Source: Cryptomeria japonica (lineage: Eukaryota; Streptophyta; Pinopsida; Cupressales; Cupressaceae). Taken from it: a DNA stretch of 64,000 nt. A program made the translations under genes and the position numbers. The stretch is from NCBI RefSeq assembly GCF_030272615.1, contig NC_081408.1, positions 399,869,889-399,933,888 of the forward strand, written 5' to 3'. Shown here piece by piece: positions 43,223 through 56,034 of the stretch (position 1 is the first letter of the stretch; every line of letters starts with the position of its first letter). The notes beneath the pieces were generated by a model. The model had not been told where the DNA came from and searched no databases. It saw nothing but the letters and a program-made list of their open reading frames with translations.

Positions 43223-44238
43223 CACATAACACCAAGATTTGTACGTGGAAAAGCCGATAAAGGGAAAGACCATGGTGGGAAACCATACCCACAGTCAGAT
43301 GATACTCATATAGTAAGTATGTGATTACAATAAGGGGTCTGCACATGCAGGAAGGCCAACAACCTAGAGCGCACTCATCACAAAGGAGCCTCACTGACTA
43401 CAAAAGATCTTTGGAATACAATCCAAAAATAAGAATGAACTGCAAGAATAGCATCTCCTATGCCTGAGTATAGTTCCAATTAAACTCAATACTAGAGGTG
43501 TTAAACCTCTTACACAAACCCAATTTGATCACCTATGATTGACCAAAACCTCTGCATATGATTACAACCTTATTCACACACAGATAATCCCATAACCACG
43601 ACCACAATCTATAAAAGAGATCTTACACCATATTTATACCAACCCGAGACCTAAATAATTAGGTTGCCCACCTAAAAGATAATACAATAAATCCATTACA
43701 TAAACCCACAAACCAATGATAACACAAGTCAGCCTAAGACTGAAACAACATTAACCAAACAATAAATTCAACCTGTAGTGCATCGGGAGCATTCACAAAC
43801 ACGTTACATAAACCGATCCATAACCTAATAGAATAGCATTAGGTCCGGTGCTAAATGCAACACCATCGATCAACTTAAACATGAACATGATAACCATAAG
43901 CATCCTGAGAACCTTCTAGAAGCCGCACCAATACCACTTATCGAATCCATCAAAAGATCTTCAACAAAGCTCTACTGGTAATCAAAAGGCTTACTAGAAC
44001 ATATGATAGATTTTGAATCACCAAATCCCAAACCAACTGAATGTGACATGCACATGAATAACTAAACCAAATCAATTCCACCAATCGAAACATACTAGAG
44101 AATACCGAAGCTGATCTCCAGATTAACATCACAATCCAACCACTCTACTAGAACTCGGTAGACATCCAAACAAGCTAGTGTTGACATCAATAACAAACAT
44201 CAATGCAACACATAATCAATTCCTCCAAATTACCAATA
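43223..44238 (-). repeat. partial LTR of a further family B copy
   Basis: It aligns with 42,200-43,222 from the CACCAAGATTTGTAC block to the terminus ...AAATTACCAATA, with a TATAAATA box on the minus strand near 43,633. About 200 bases of the LTR 3' end are missing at its left edge, where the neighbouring 5' LTR begins. This fits insertion of one element into an older LTR. No internal sequence is seen next to it, so it may be a solo LTR. Confidence 0.78.
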
Positions 44239-46500
44239 GCTTGACTCAGTAAAAAATGATTGTTGTGGTATAGTAATCTCATTGTGTTATCCACATGCAA
44301 CACATCACCTTTATCACCACATGCACAATCAAAGAACAAAGGGTGGTCATTGTTGCATAGGTCAACTTTTTGTGTTGACCAAGGTAGCTGGTTAGAAGAA
44401 GGGTAGATTTCATATTGTCTTTATCACCACAAGTTCCCCGCTATCTCACGACAACACAGAGTGGAGTAAAATCCTTGGTATCCCATGACAATGAAGAGTG
44501 GAGTAAAATGACCTCACAGCGTAACACAAAAGTAAGGAAAATGGAATCCCCCACTATCCCCGAGGGAATAAGACCAAATTAAAATGGTCCCATAGGGTAA
44601 TAAGGTGAAGAGAAGGATGAAGTACCCTACCAGCCCGAAGCCAAGAAGACAAATGAAAAATGTTCTTGCAGAGAAAGTTAAGTGGAACATGGCACACAGT
44701 CCCACCATCTTGCAGGTGTATTCTGTAACATTGAGAAATCGATGGGTATTTCACCCAATCATTTTTTCTTTGATTATTGGGATTGAAGGAAAATGTGAAG
44801 TCCTACCAAGACACAAGTATATTTTGCAATGGTGAGAAAGCGATGGGTATTTCACCAAACCTTTTTTCTTTGATTTCTAGAGATGATGATGCTGACACAA
44901 AGGTAGTTCATAATACCAACATAGAAGTGGTCTACATAGGCATGTTGACCATATTTTGAGCTAAGGATGAATATTTTTTGGAGAATGTGGCTTGTATGGA
45001 TCCCATCATATTTTATGCTACTATGTGATTTAGGAGATCTAGTTGGACAACTATTTTCGGATTCATCTATGAAGCTGGAAAGGATATGCTTCTAGAATAT
45101 TTTCTTGTAATTCTACACAACAATCAAAGAATGAGTTAATTCTATTCAAATGACAGTTAGGATTTTCATTTCCTAGAATAAGGGCTATATTCAAGGTCAG
45201 ACCATATTGCAAAAATTATTAAAGAAGAGAAATGAATCATTTATTGTGGACAGTTAGAAATAAGAAGTAGAAACATGGTAGATTGTTTAAGGTCTCAAGA
45301 AGTATTTTTGTTTTGGAGGGAAAATATTCTTTGGAGGAAAAACCCTAGGAGATAAAGAGGGTTCTTATTAAAGTGGAGTTATGTCATCTAAAAAGGTGTG
45401 GATGGTGTGAGTAGTTGTTGGAGGCAAACAAAGAGCATGTAGAAATTAGTGCAGGCAAAAGTGAGTGAAGTATTCTTGCTGGTGAAATTGAAGGGAGAAT
45501 AGTGACAGTGCGTAAAAAACACAATATGTAATTCATGTCAAAGTGGAGCAGAGAGAAGACAGAGAATGAAGGTTGTACACCAGAGTGCAAAGATCTGAGA
45601 GAAAAGAGAGCATACCTAAGTGTAGGACAAAGATCAGAGTCTAGAGAGTAGAGATTGGAGTGTAGAGAACAGAGAGGGTTGTTTTATACTCACCTACATG
45701 CAGGCTTCATAGATGGAGACACTCCTAAAAAGAGCTAGGATTACAAAATCTATTCTCCCCAATGTCCTATTTGTTAGGTCACAATGGTGCTCAAGTAACT
45801 CAAGGTTCAAATGGCTTTTTTGATCAAGGTGGTATTGATGGTTATAGAAGACACACACACAAATCGCTCAGAAATAAAATGCAAAAGATATAGGGGAGCA
45901 AGGGGGAAATAAACATAATCATGCAAGATTGTTGAATTTGAAAGTAAGCAGTTCAAACAATTAGATATTATCGATAATAAACTAGATAGAAATAGGTAAA
46001 ATTTCTATCTACATGCAAGGTCTATGATCTTAGATGCAAAGAGAGTTGATCATCGACTTGTCATAATAACAGAAGATAATATTTAAAACAATTATTCTAT
46101 ATAGAATGAGAGAAGATATCAGACTAAAGAAATACCAACTTCATTCAATATTAATTATGGAACATGCAGTCCACAAAGTTGCATTGATTAATTTTGAAAA
46201 TAGTGGTACCAGCGAGCACTAATATTGAAAGAGTCTAAAAAATATTGAAACTAAAAAAAATGCTAGAAAATGAAAATATTGCAAGTAAAATCCTAAACTA
46301 GGGCCTCCAATCTTCAATTTTCAAATCGTTGAAATGGCTTGATAAGTTACATTTATAGTACCATGTCTCCTATTCCCAGGATCACAACATTCCTATAGCC
46401 TAGTTACAAAATTGTGGGAGTCACAAATAACATGCAAGTCACTGCCTTTTGAACTCTACTTAACCATCACTACACGTTGCGAGACAATGAGTCTTATCTA
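44239..46500. other. unassigned stretch with short local repeats
   Basis: No transposon protein or LTR pair is recognisable. 44,739-44,780 and 44,832-44,875 are near-identical (shared GATGGGTATTTCACC and TTTTTTCTTTGATT). AGAGTGGAGTAAAAT occurs twice near 44,460 and 44,492. A TGTTAGGTCACAATGG near 45,774 looks like an LTR terminus, but no partner was found. Short ORFs are not convincing. Confidence 0.4.
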
Positions 46501-47862
46501 GTTGTAACTGAATTGTAGTATCCACATGTGTAGTGTCCTTCTAGTGGCAGTCCTTGTGCATGAGAGGTGTGACCAAGGCCCCATTCAAAATTGAGGCTAC
46601 CAAGAGGAGTACTAGGATTTAACCTTCTATTTGTTGTCTTCTCTTCTTGTACTGTGATAGTTTTTCATGTAGCAGTCTACTGAAGCAGAAGAAGGGACAA
46701 ACACGTACTCAATCTATAACTTTGAAACCCTTAGTATTTCTCTAACCTCATCCATCTTATCAACTATTTCATCTACTCTTTGTGTGGCCTGGTAACATTG
46801 GATAACTAAATACATGTACTTGTCCATGCTCAAGACATTGAATTATGTAGTTGGTGAGAAGTATTTAGCTATTTATGCAGCCCATTGCTTGAGGACCATC
46901 TATTGGTGGAGTTCACTCGACTGCGTTAAAGGGATGTCGTACTTGCCCAATATCTTTGTTAGATGTTGTTCATATTGCTCCAACAAGCAAAAGAAGGGTG
47001 GGTGTTCTTTGAGAACCTTAGCTCTACATTGACCTATCATTTCAACCTTTAATTTCAAAATGTCAATACACAATTGTAGAGTGCTAAGATCTTCTCCTCC
47101 CAATAGGTCTTCCTTCCTAATCACATTTTCACCTAACCTTTTCATTTTCTTGAGCACTTTGGCCTCCTTTGAAAACTTGTTGGACTCTATTTCACATTGT
47201 GTGGAATGAAAGATGAGGCCCCATTTGAGGAGATGAGAATATTCATTTATTTCCATGGTATCCTATAAAAATGCCCTCACTTTACTCAACTGATCTCCAG
47301 TCCAAGTTTTGACCATGCTCGCCACTTTTCTCATTTCATGTATTGCCTTACCTTATTGTGGGAGTGATGAAGTAGAAGGTAAAGTATCACCAAATCTTGA
47401 ATCTAATGGCCTTGACATTTCAACGAGCAATTGTTTATATTGCTACAATTGTGCCTTGACCTCCCTTTTAGACCTGTGCTCCTTTGCTAGTCTCTTTTTG
47501 TTGTAGAAGTAACAACATCAAGGGAGGCCATCTATCTCCATTTGGTCTGTACCAAAGTTAATCTAAGAGATCTGATATTTCAAGGAGGCTTGGTCACCTT
47601 CTTGTTCTTCTTGCACTGGAGCAACAATGATGGCTATTACATCACCTAAATTGCTCCTTGCAAGACAGTGAAGAGTTTTGGCTCTTTTGGTTCTACTTGG
47701 AGACTCGGTTGTTGCATCTTGCAAATTAATTCTTGGGAGAACAATCTTCTTCTTCATTTGGAAGTTTAAATTCATCCATTGCAACATACTAGAATCCCGT
47801 TGTTTACCTTGAGTGGTGACTTTAATGGTTACAATGTGAGTTTCCATTTTTTGTTCATGCCC

Positions 47863-47894
<32 letters not shown>

Positions 47895-47927
47895 CCTCAT
47901 CAAGTTGCTCATGTGGTTGTTGTTGTG
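46500..47927 (-). pseudogene. non-pol ORF split by a gypsy insertion, C-terminal part
   Basis: Continuation on the minus strand of the ORF at 59,075-60,610. Immediately left of the gypsy target site it reads T-Q-Q-Q-P-H-E-Q-L-D-E-E, then a glutamine run encoded by a CAA repeat (plus-strand TTG repeat, 47,863-47,893). After this come Lys-rich stretches and a helical charged segment open at 47,256-46,900. Several stops and at least one frame change. No gag or pol motif. It fades near 46,500. Confidence 0.55.
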
Positions 47928-47932
47928 TGAGC

Positions 47933-49186
47933 TATTTGCTCCACCAATAGGATAATAACTATAGTTAAAGTCTCAACCCAAAGTTTGGACATTCATTTTA
48001 TGAAGTTACTATCTCCATAGCTGAAGTTCATTTGATTGTCAACCCAGGGACATATGACTTGAAATGGGTATGCATTATATATTCACTAAGCACCTGCAAT
48101 AGCTATACTGCATTACTGCAACAATGTAAAATCTATTTGGGATAAGCAAGCAAGAATTAAAACAATTGAATGGCTACAGGAAAAATATGTATTAACATAA
48201 AACTCACTTAAAGAAATGCTAACTAAGTCCAAAGTTGTCAAATAGGAATTACTCTATTTTCTTTGGCTGCAGAAACAATCAATGGATCTGTTTCTAGTGG
48301 CTGTAGGAACAGTCAATACTAGGACATCTATTGAGACAAAAAAAGAAAACTAAACTTAACAAAGGCACATGATCACTCACCAAGTGGGTCCCCTTGAATG
48401 AGTGTATCCAGGCTTCCAAAATAACTCTAAGTGCTCAGAATAACATAACTTTATCCATTGCTTTTCAAAAGTCGATACATCATTCAGAATGAAAGAAGAC
48501 TAAAACACTATGCAACTTTATTTCTAAATCTTCTGCTCTTTGTCCCTCTCTTTCTTTCTTTCTAACCTTAGAGAAGAGGTAGAGACACTTATTTAAAATA
48601 AAATTACAACAACTTCCTACAATTAAGATCACACCGATGAGAAGAGGCGGATAACATTCATGAAGGAAAACAGTCGGAGTTAAGCCACTAAAAATGTGGA
48701 TCTATACCAAACCACAACTAAGAATATAGCATGGTGGTATTACAAGATTGATAATCACTAAAGTTAGACAAAAAAATCTTGCATGCCCTGCTACTCCTTT
48801 GTCATTCCTCATGCCCATTATCCTCTTCGCTAATTTGAACTTTTAGTCACCCCTTGAATATCTCAAACTGCCTTCTCAATGTGACAGGACAACCTTCTCC
48901 GCATCATCTCATTTATTCGTGCAATTGAAAAGAGACAACATACAAGCATATACATATCTATTTTAATTAATCATAACACATTAATTTCACACATGATATC
49001 GCCTATGACAATCTGTATGGCAACAGATAACTGGCAAAGACAAAACATGATTTAATGGGTTCAGTTAACATCTGAAATGCATATAGTCAAACTTTAATAC
49101 ATCATTACCATCCCATTATACAAATTAAAACATGACAAAAACTTATGAGTTATAGGAAAAAAAGGAGCTAATATCTCAGCTCATCA
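47933..49186 (-). repeat. 3' LTR of the Athila-like element
   Basis: 1,254 bases. On the minus strand it starts TGATGAGCTGAGATATTAGC after the polypurine tract. The inner plus-strand terminus reads TATTTGCTCC, a decayed TG. It aligns with 57,768-59,069 throughout, apart from about 48 extra bases in the right copy near 58,870-58,915. Confidence 0.9.
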
Positions 49187-49199
49187 TGCCCCCCAACTT
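49187..49199 (-). other. polypurine tract
   Basis: The minus strand AAGTTGGGGGGCA lies directly before the LTR start TGATGAGC. I see no inverted repeat around it of the kind found in the copia families. Confidence 0.8.
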
Positions 49200-49246
49200 A
49201 TTGTCTTGTTGATCCTCCAACAAGAGGAAAGTTTATGATTCAGGCA

Positions 49247-51530
49247 CTAATTCACAAGTCACCAATAGTTCCCTGACTTGTTCCTCCTGAAGCCAAATTC
49301 CAATAAATTTCCTTCATCTTTTCTAGTTTGGTCCATCTAGCTTCTTCTGTAGCTGCCTCATAGGGTTTGTATGTAATCCTGCATCCCAAAAATGGCCACA
49401 TGAGGATAGGAGGTTGGAAGATCAAAGGTAGCTAGTAATTGCTTTTCATCCTACCCAAATGGATGTATTTAGGGGCTCTTTATATAGTTGCATGAAAATT
49501 CAGCAGTGAATGAGGTTCACCCTGTTTTAGCTCCTCTGGAAGATTATTCCAACACTAAATCAGAAAGTCAACTGTAGTTGCACTTTCATTTTTAATCAAG
49601 TTTTCATATTCTTGGAATATTTCTTCCCTCATTGGTAACACTTGACTCCTTACATCAAGCCTTGCTAATAATTTTTGCCAATCATAATAAAGAACCCATG
49701 GGTCCTTGGCTTCAGTCCTGAGTGGAAATGGACAATCAAATTCAAGATTTTTAATTGCTTTGGCCCGAGTTCCCATGCTAATTTCATTTTCCACCCATGA
49801 CATTAATGCTTTTATGTAGATATCACCGATGTATAACAGGGGATTCTACTCACTATCATAAGTCACAACATAGCTATGCAAATAGAATTCACACAATAAA
49901 TTTTTAACAACTATTAGAGAGGTTTGATAAGCATTATAAAATTCTTCTGGGGTTTCTAAATAAGGGCTAAGGTCTCTAATAATGCGGTTTAGCTTAAAAC
50001 TTAAATACCGCTCTTTTAGATGCAAAGTATAAACCCTTGGAGGAGCCCTACATTGTATCAATTCAGGGACCATACTGGTAATTGTGTCAATCTTAGCTTC
50101 CAATTCTTCAATCTGACTATCCCTCTTTTCAATTTCCCTTTGTTTCTTATCAATAATTCCATGTAACCTAGCCCTCTTTATCTCCCACTGCCTATAAAAT
50201 GTTAATGCAATAGACAAACTAGTGAGAGATGATGGAGGTCTAATAGTTGTTACCTTAGGACATGTAATTTCTTCAATAGGTTCTTCAAATTGTTCTGTCA
50301 CATATGCTAGACTTGAAAGTCTATCGGCACCATGTTCTTCCTGGAATTTAACCTCTATTTGACTCCCACGTTCCTCTTCTGATGTTTCTAGTACTGAAAT
50401 GACCTCCATTGCATCACTTGTTGGACAAAATTTCTGTGTAATACGCTGAGTCCTTCTTGCATACACTTTTGGAGTAACTGCAGGGATGGTTTCTATTAGA
50501 GACGTTGCTGTAGGAGAATTTCCCTTCAGCCTACACCTTTTGGTTGTAGGAGAAACCTGTGTTGCTTGAGGCTGCACCATAGTTTCTCCTTCTACATTAA
50601 TTATTTCCACTTCCTTCCCTTTCCATTTAAAAGATGTCGCTCCTCTTTGTAAATGAGTGGAGGGTTGGTCAATGTTTGTTTCAATCACCACATCTTCTGC
50701 AACAATCAAAGATTCTTTGGCAATAGGAGGTTCATTTCCTGCAGAAATTCTAGGAGATGAGGGCTCTCCTATGTCCTCCTCTTGTGCTGCTAATTCCTCT
50801 GCAATAGGAGCATCTTCAATCGTAAATTGCAGCATATCTTCAAATTCCCCCCATGTCATCTGAGAAACATCCCTAAAAGAAAATTATACTAATAATTTTA
50901 TCAGGCCATGATGACTTACTGAATGATTTCCATTCTTTCGTGTTTCTTTGGCACTTATGAAAATAAGGTGGTATAGAAAATTTGGAACATTTACCCTTCG
51001 GTCATGCCGTAAAAGACTATGCAATTTAAAATGGATCGAATGTAAATTAGAATACCTTCCATCATGGGTAATGTATTTCATTATATATAATGCCACTTGG
51101 GGCCATTCTGTTGGAAGAGATACCCATCTGGTTCCCTGCTTATCCACCATTAGAGGTCCATCTGTGGGGTGTGTAAATTCTGCTCTGGTGCTTCTTGCAT
51201 CCTTGGATTCAGGAAACAACTCTCCTTCCTATAGTAACCCAGTAACTTCAGCTATTTGTTGTTCTATAGCAATAACCCTCAATCCCTTGACATAAGCTTC
51301 TCCTTCATTGAATGAGTGCATGAATTTGGAAGCAATTTCTTCATTGTAATCTATTTTTTTTAGAAAATAATCAATCCACCCATTCACCTGGAAATAATGC
51401 TCACACAGGGCATCTTGTATTAATGTGTCATGGATTACTGGTTCATGGCGGATAGGATCTCCACCCTTGACTATTTCAGCTCACAAAATATTTTCCGTAG
51501 CTGAGAATGAGGGCCTGAAGTATTTTGTAG
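49247..51530 (-). pseudogene. ORF3 of the Athila-like element (env position), about 745 codons
   Basis: One frame with about eight stops and no frameshift. It starts near 51,530 after a polypyrimidine-AG sequence (minus TATTTTCAG) that might be a splice acceptor. Open pieces are 51,219-50,884, 50,859-49,846 and 49,803-49,555. The first 220 residues look globular (H-Y-F-Q-V-N-G-W-I-D; P-T-E-W-P-Q-V-A-L-Y-I; L-H-S-I-H-F-K-L-H-S-L-L). A Glu/Pro/Thr-rich linker follows, then a coiled coil near 50,130 (K-R-A-R-L-H-G-I-I-D-K-K-Q). No signal peptide or membrane segment is seen, so classical Env is unlikely. Function unknown. Confidence 0.7.
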
Positions 51531-52022
51531 AACTGAAAATATTTGTTTAGAAATTCCTTACTTACTTCCAGTTTTGGTGGCAAAATTCATTGCTCACTCG
51601 TACCAAATAATATCTTATTAAAAACAATGATGGTAGGCAATCAAATCAAGTTACTGACGAGGACAGATAATTACTTAACTTGGAAATCAGACCATAAAAC
51701 ACCCCCCCAACTTAATTTGACATGTGCCCACACATGCAGAAAGAACAGAGGGAGGTGTACGTGATTTGAAATAGGCAATAATCATAGTAAAATAATAAAT
51801 GCATAATTAATAAAAAAAGAAGCTATGTACATACCTGCAGTCACGCGAATAAATGTTGCATGAAATGGTTAGCTAAAAAGATGGGTAAAATGAAATGATG
51901 TGACGTGAATGAAATGATAGACAAAGAAATGAAGTGGGATGACATGGATGGAATAATTATTAATGGAGAATAATACTTCCATAACACATGGAAATATCTT
52001 TAAGAAATGATGCTTGAAGAAT
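51531..52022 (-). other. spacer between pol and ORF3
   Basis: Non-coding, with a C-rich stretch near 51,703 (minus G-rich, TTGGGGGGGTG) that resembles a second purine tract. The short plus-strand ORF at 51,543-51,764 is not supported. Confidence 0.5.
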
Positions 52023-55000
52023 TTAGTGAGTGCCAAGAACGTTCCCTGCAGAAGCTGCAGGAAGTGCGCCCTTAAAGTTTCCTTTAGTTGCTATAGGAAC
52101 TTGTCTAGTTGCTGCAGGATCTTCTCTAGTTGCTATAGGAACTGATATTTGATCTTGACTAGTGAATTGTTGCAGGAATTGTTCTTTGGTTGCAGGCTTA
52201 TGATGCAGGCGTAGTCGATGACCATTTACTAAAATCTTGAATTGGACTAGATCAATAGTGGTCAAGCAAAATGCTCCATTTTTGAAAACTTCTTCTATCT
52301 CATATGGCCCTAACCATCTTGTCTGCAACTTTCCCATAGTATCCTTATATCTAGAATCATACAACAGCGCCCAGTCACCTGCTTGAAATTTATTCTCCTT
52401 TATGTACTTATCATGCCACTTAGCTCTCTAATTTTGAATAAGTTCTATTTGTTGGACAACCATCTTTCTTAGCTCATCCAGAGCATTTAATTGGTGAATG
52501 CGGTCTCTTTGTGCTTCAGAAAGTGTCATATTCAATTGAAGAGTTGTTCTCAAAGTTTTGTGTTCAAACTCAATAGGCATCATTGCTGCCTTTCCATACA
52601 CCATTTCAAAAGGTGTAAAACCAATTGGTGTTTTCCATGTTGTTCTATATGCCCAAATGGCCTCAAAAAGTCTTTGAGACCAATATTTTTTATGAACAAC
52701 TACTATTTTAGTTAGAATGGCTTCTAGATCCCTATTTGTGACTTCTACTTGACCATTTTCTTGTGGATGGTATGGTGTAGACTTTTTGTGCCTGATATTA
52801 TATTCATTAACCAATGCTGCAATCAATGTGGAAGTAAACTGTGGTCCTTGGTCTGAAACAATCTCCCTTGGAACTCCATACCTGGTAAATATTTCTTCCT
52901 AGAGAAATTCAGCCACTTAATTATCTCTTGCATGTGTTATAGCTCGTGCTTCCACCCATTTGGTGACATAATTAGTACATACCAGAATATAAGATTTCCC
53001 ATTAGAAGGAGGATCAATTGGCCCAACAAAATCTAATCCCCATTTATCAAATGGTACAACTAATATCTATGAATATAATGGCATCTCATCAGATCTAGTA
53101 GGCCTACCCATGCGCTGGCATCTGTCACATTTCCTGGTGTATTGTATTTCATCCTTATATAATGTTGGCCAATAATATCATGTGCTCAATATTTTAAGTA
53201 CTGTTCTTTTAGAAGCAAAATGTCCTCCACATGCATCATCATGACATGCATGAAGGATATCATATATTTCATCCTCTCTAACACATCTTCTCATGACTTG
53301 GTCAAGTCCAGTATAAAATAAAGAATCAACAATCCATGAGAAGCTAAAGTTTTTCTCAACTAACAATCTTCTTTCTTTAGGAGAGAAATGAATTGGAATT
53401 TTATTAGTAGCTAAATAATTGGCAATATCAGCATACCAGGGAGTGTGTGCTTTTATAAGGAACAAACGTTCATATGGAAAAGCATCATCTATGGCTGCAG
53501 GATCATCTTGCAATTGAAGCCTAGAAAGATAATTTGCAACCACATTGGATTTTCCTAGTTTATCAACAACTATAATATCAAATTCTTGCATCAACAGTAA
53601 CCAATGAGCCAATCTTCTTGTAATTGAAGGTTTATTCATGAGATATATGATTCCGGTATGATCATCATACACAAATATCAGATATCTTGTTATATAATGC
53701 CTGGATTTGTTGAGTGCATATATAACTGCTAGCATTTCTTTTTCAGTGACAGTGTAATTAAGCTCAAGCCCCTGCATGTTCTTGCTGATATAATAAATTG
53801 AACTCTCCAAATTGTCAATCTTCTATCCCAAGGCTGCTCCTATGGCATAATCCAATGCATCTGTATGAATTTGAAATGGCAAGGACCATTTTGGACCCTT
53901 AAGAACTGGTGCTTGGGTCAATGCTTGTTTGAGCTTCAAGAAAGATTTATTGCATGAGGAAGTCCAATTAAATTCCATATCCTTGGTCAAAATAGAATAT
54001 AAAGGACCTGCAATTTTGCTGAAACCTTTGATAAACCTCCTATAATATCGAGCATGACCAAGAAAAATTCTGACATCTTTTTTCTTTACCAGTGCAGTGA
54101 TATTTTGAATGACTTCTATTTTTGCTAGGTCAGCTTGTGTTCCATTTATACAGATATGGTGACTGAGAACTATACCTTCCTGCATCATCATGAAGCACTT
54201 TTCACTATTCAATGATAAATTGTAGTCTTCACACCACTACAAAACTTTCTTTAGGTTCTTCAATGCTTCTTCAAATTCTGAACCATAGGTTGTAAAATCA
54301 TCTATATAGATTTCCATGCTATCCTGGGAAATATTTGAAAATATGCTTATCACTATTGTTTGAAAAGTAGTTGGAGCATTACATAATCCAAAAGGAAGAA
54401 CATAATATGCATATGTTCCCCAAGGACAAGTAAATGTAGTCTTTTCCTGATCCTCTGGGGCAATTTGAATCTAGTTGTAGCCACTGAATCCATCAAGAAA
54501 TGAGAAGTACCACTTCCCTGCTAAGGAGTCTAATACCCGATTCACAAATGGTGATGGTAATGGAAAATGATCTTTCTTGGTTGCTAAGTTGAAAGCTTTG
54601 TAATCTACACATACCTGCCATTTTCCTCCTTTCTTGGGAACTATCACTAAAGGTGACACCCATTGACTATTCGAAATAGGATAGATAAATCTAGCATTTA
54701 ATAATTTCTGCAATTCTTCTTTAACTATTTATCTTAATGCAAGATTGATTCTTCTTTGTGGCTGTCTAAGTGGTCTACAATCTTCTTTTACATACATACG
54801 GTGGGTAAAAATTGTAGGATCAATTCCATGCATGTCCTTGTAATGTTGTGCAAAAGCATGTTTATGACATTTGAGCAAGTCCACAAGTGCTACACTTTGG
54901 GTTTCTGTGAGTTTACTATTAATATTCAAATATTTGTTTGAATCAACTTCCACTTTGATAGTAAGATCAATTTGAGATACTTCAGAAAAATGAGAAGTGT

Positions 55001-55900
55001 AGACTTCCTGTGGCAACAAAGTATGCAGTATATCAGTGGCTGCAGGAAAGTTTGATTTTGAAATATTTGATACTAACTCCTGCGACTGTTGCTCTTGTTT
55101 TAACTCATTTGACAAAATTTTATAGAGAATTGAGTCATCATCATGATGTTGGATGAATGGACCTCTATTAATCATCATAAGGTGATTGACAGAGTCAACT
55201 CCTTCAAATTCTTCTCCCAAGTTAGGCTAAACGACTTGTTGTTGATCAAATTAGGGTTGAGAAGGAGAATATAGAGCTAATGTTTTGGTAGTATTTCTAT
55301 CTGAGATAGTTATATCCCCTGACCGACATCCAATATATGCATCAGCTGTAGCAAGCCAAGGTCTCCTCAAAATCATTGGATATCCTCCCAATGTGGCCTT
55401 AGGAGACAGGATCATAAAGTCTGTAGGGTATTCCCAATAATCTAAAGCAACAACTATATCTTCAATCATACCATCAGGTTGAACTGTAGAACTATCAACA
55501 AGTTGTAGGACTATAGGTGTAGGTCTGAGACTAGTTATTTAAAGTCATTGCATAATATCCCTTGTCATGATATTAATGGCTTCTCCCAAATCTATCAAAA
55601 CATTCTTTATCTGAGTTCCATTGATGACTATATTCACAACAGGACTACCAAGATCGACATACTTAGGAACTGAAACTTTTCCTAACATGATATAAGCCAA
55701 TTGACCCATTGCATGCACTGTTTGCGGATATTTTTTCTTTCTACCAAAATTCTTTAGACATGCTTCCCTAAGTGCCCTATTATATACAGGGACATCCTTT
55801 ATAGCTTGTAACAATGGAATTTTAACACATAAATGTTTCAGCTGATCTATAATATCAAAACTTTGTTCATATTCTAGAAGAATCTCTTTTGCTTGCAATC
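52023..55900 (-). pseudogene. gypsy protease, RT, RNase H and integrase
   Basis: A single frame of about 1,290 codons with roughly 15 stops. Protease: V-L-I-D-L-G-E-A-I-N-I-M near 55,560-55,600 (D-[ST]-G-A decayed to D-L-G-E). RT: P-L-V-I-V-P-K-K-G-G-K-W, F-S-F-L-D-G-F-S-G-Y-N, and active-site Y-I-D-D-F near 54,300. RNase H: H-T-D-A-L-D-Y-A-I-G-A near 53,850. Integrase: zinc-binding H-A-C-H-D-D-A-C-G-G-H-F and C-D-R-C-Q near 53,110-53,250, then W-G-L-D-F, S-D-Q-G-P-Q-F and the Glu in E-N-G-Q-V-E. The tail has L-G-P-Y-E-I and no chromodomain. Confidence 0.92.
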
Positions 55901-56034
55901 TCTGAGGAAATGGAGGTATATGTTGATTTTGAGGTATTGGGATTGTTGAACTAGAGATTTCTTATTCTTTTGGTATCTCAGTTATAACTGGTGGGGATGG
56001 ATTAGGCAAAGTTGTCCCATATTTTAGGTGAATA

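Noticed and set aside
45774-46500. An LTR beginning TGTTAGGTCACAATGG
   Set aside because: The terminus looks right, but no partner LTR, primer site or polypurine tract was found nearby.
47863-47893. TTG repeat as a microsatellite or CRISPR-like array
   Set aside because: It has no spacers and reads as an in-frame glutamine run on the minus strand within the split non-pol ORF.
50657-51295. Plus-strand ORFs opposite ORF3
   Set aside because: They mirror the minus-strand ORF3, which has consistent frame over 2.2 kb and a sensible place in the element.
49247-51530. Classical retroviral-type envelope protein
   Set aside because: Position fits env, but no signal peptide, cysteine-rich ectodomain or transmembrane segment is visible, so only the position is reported.
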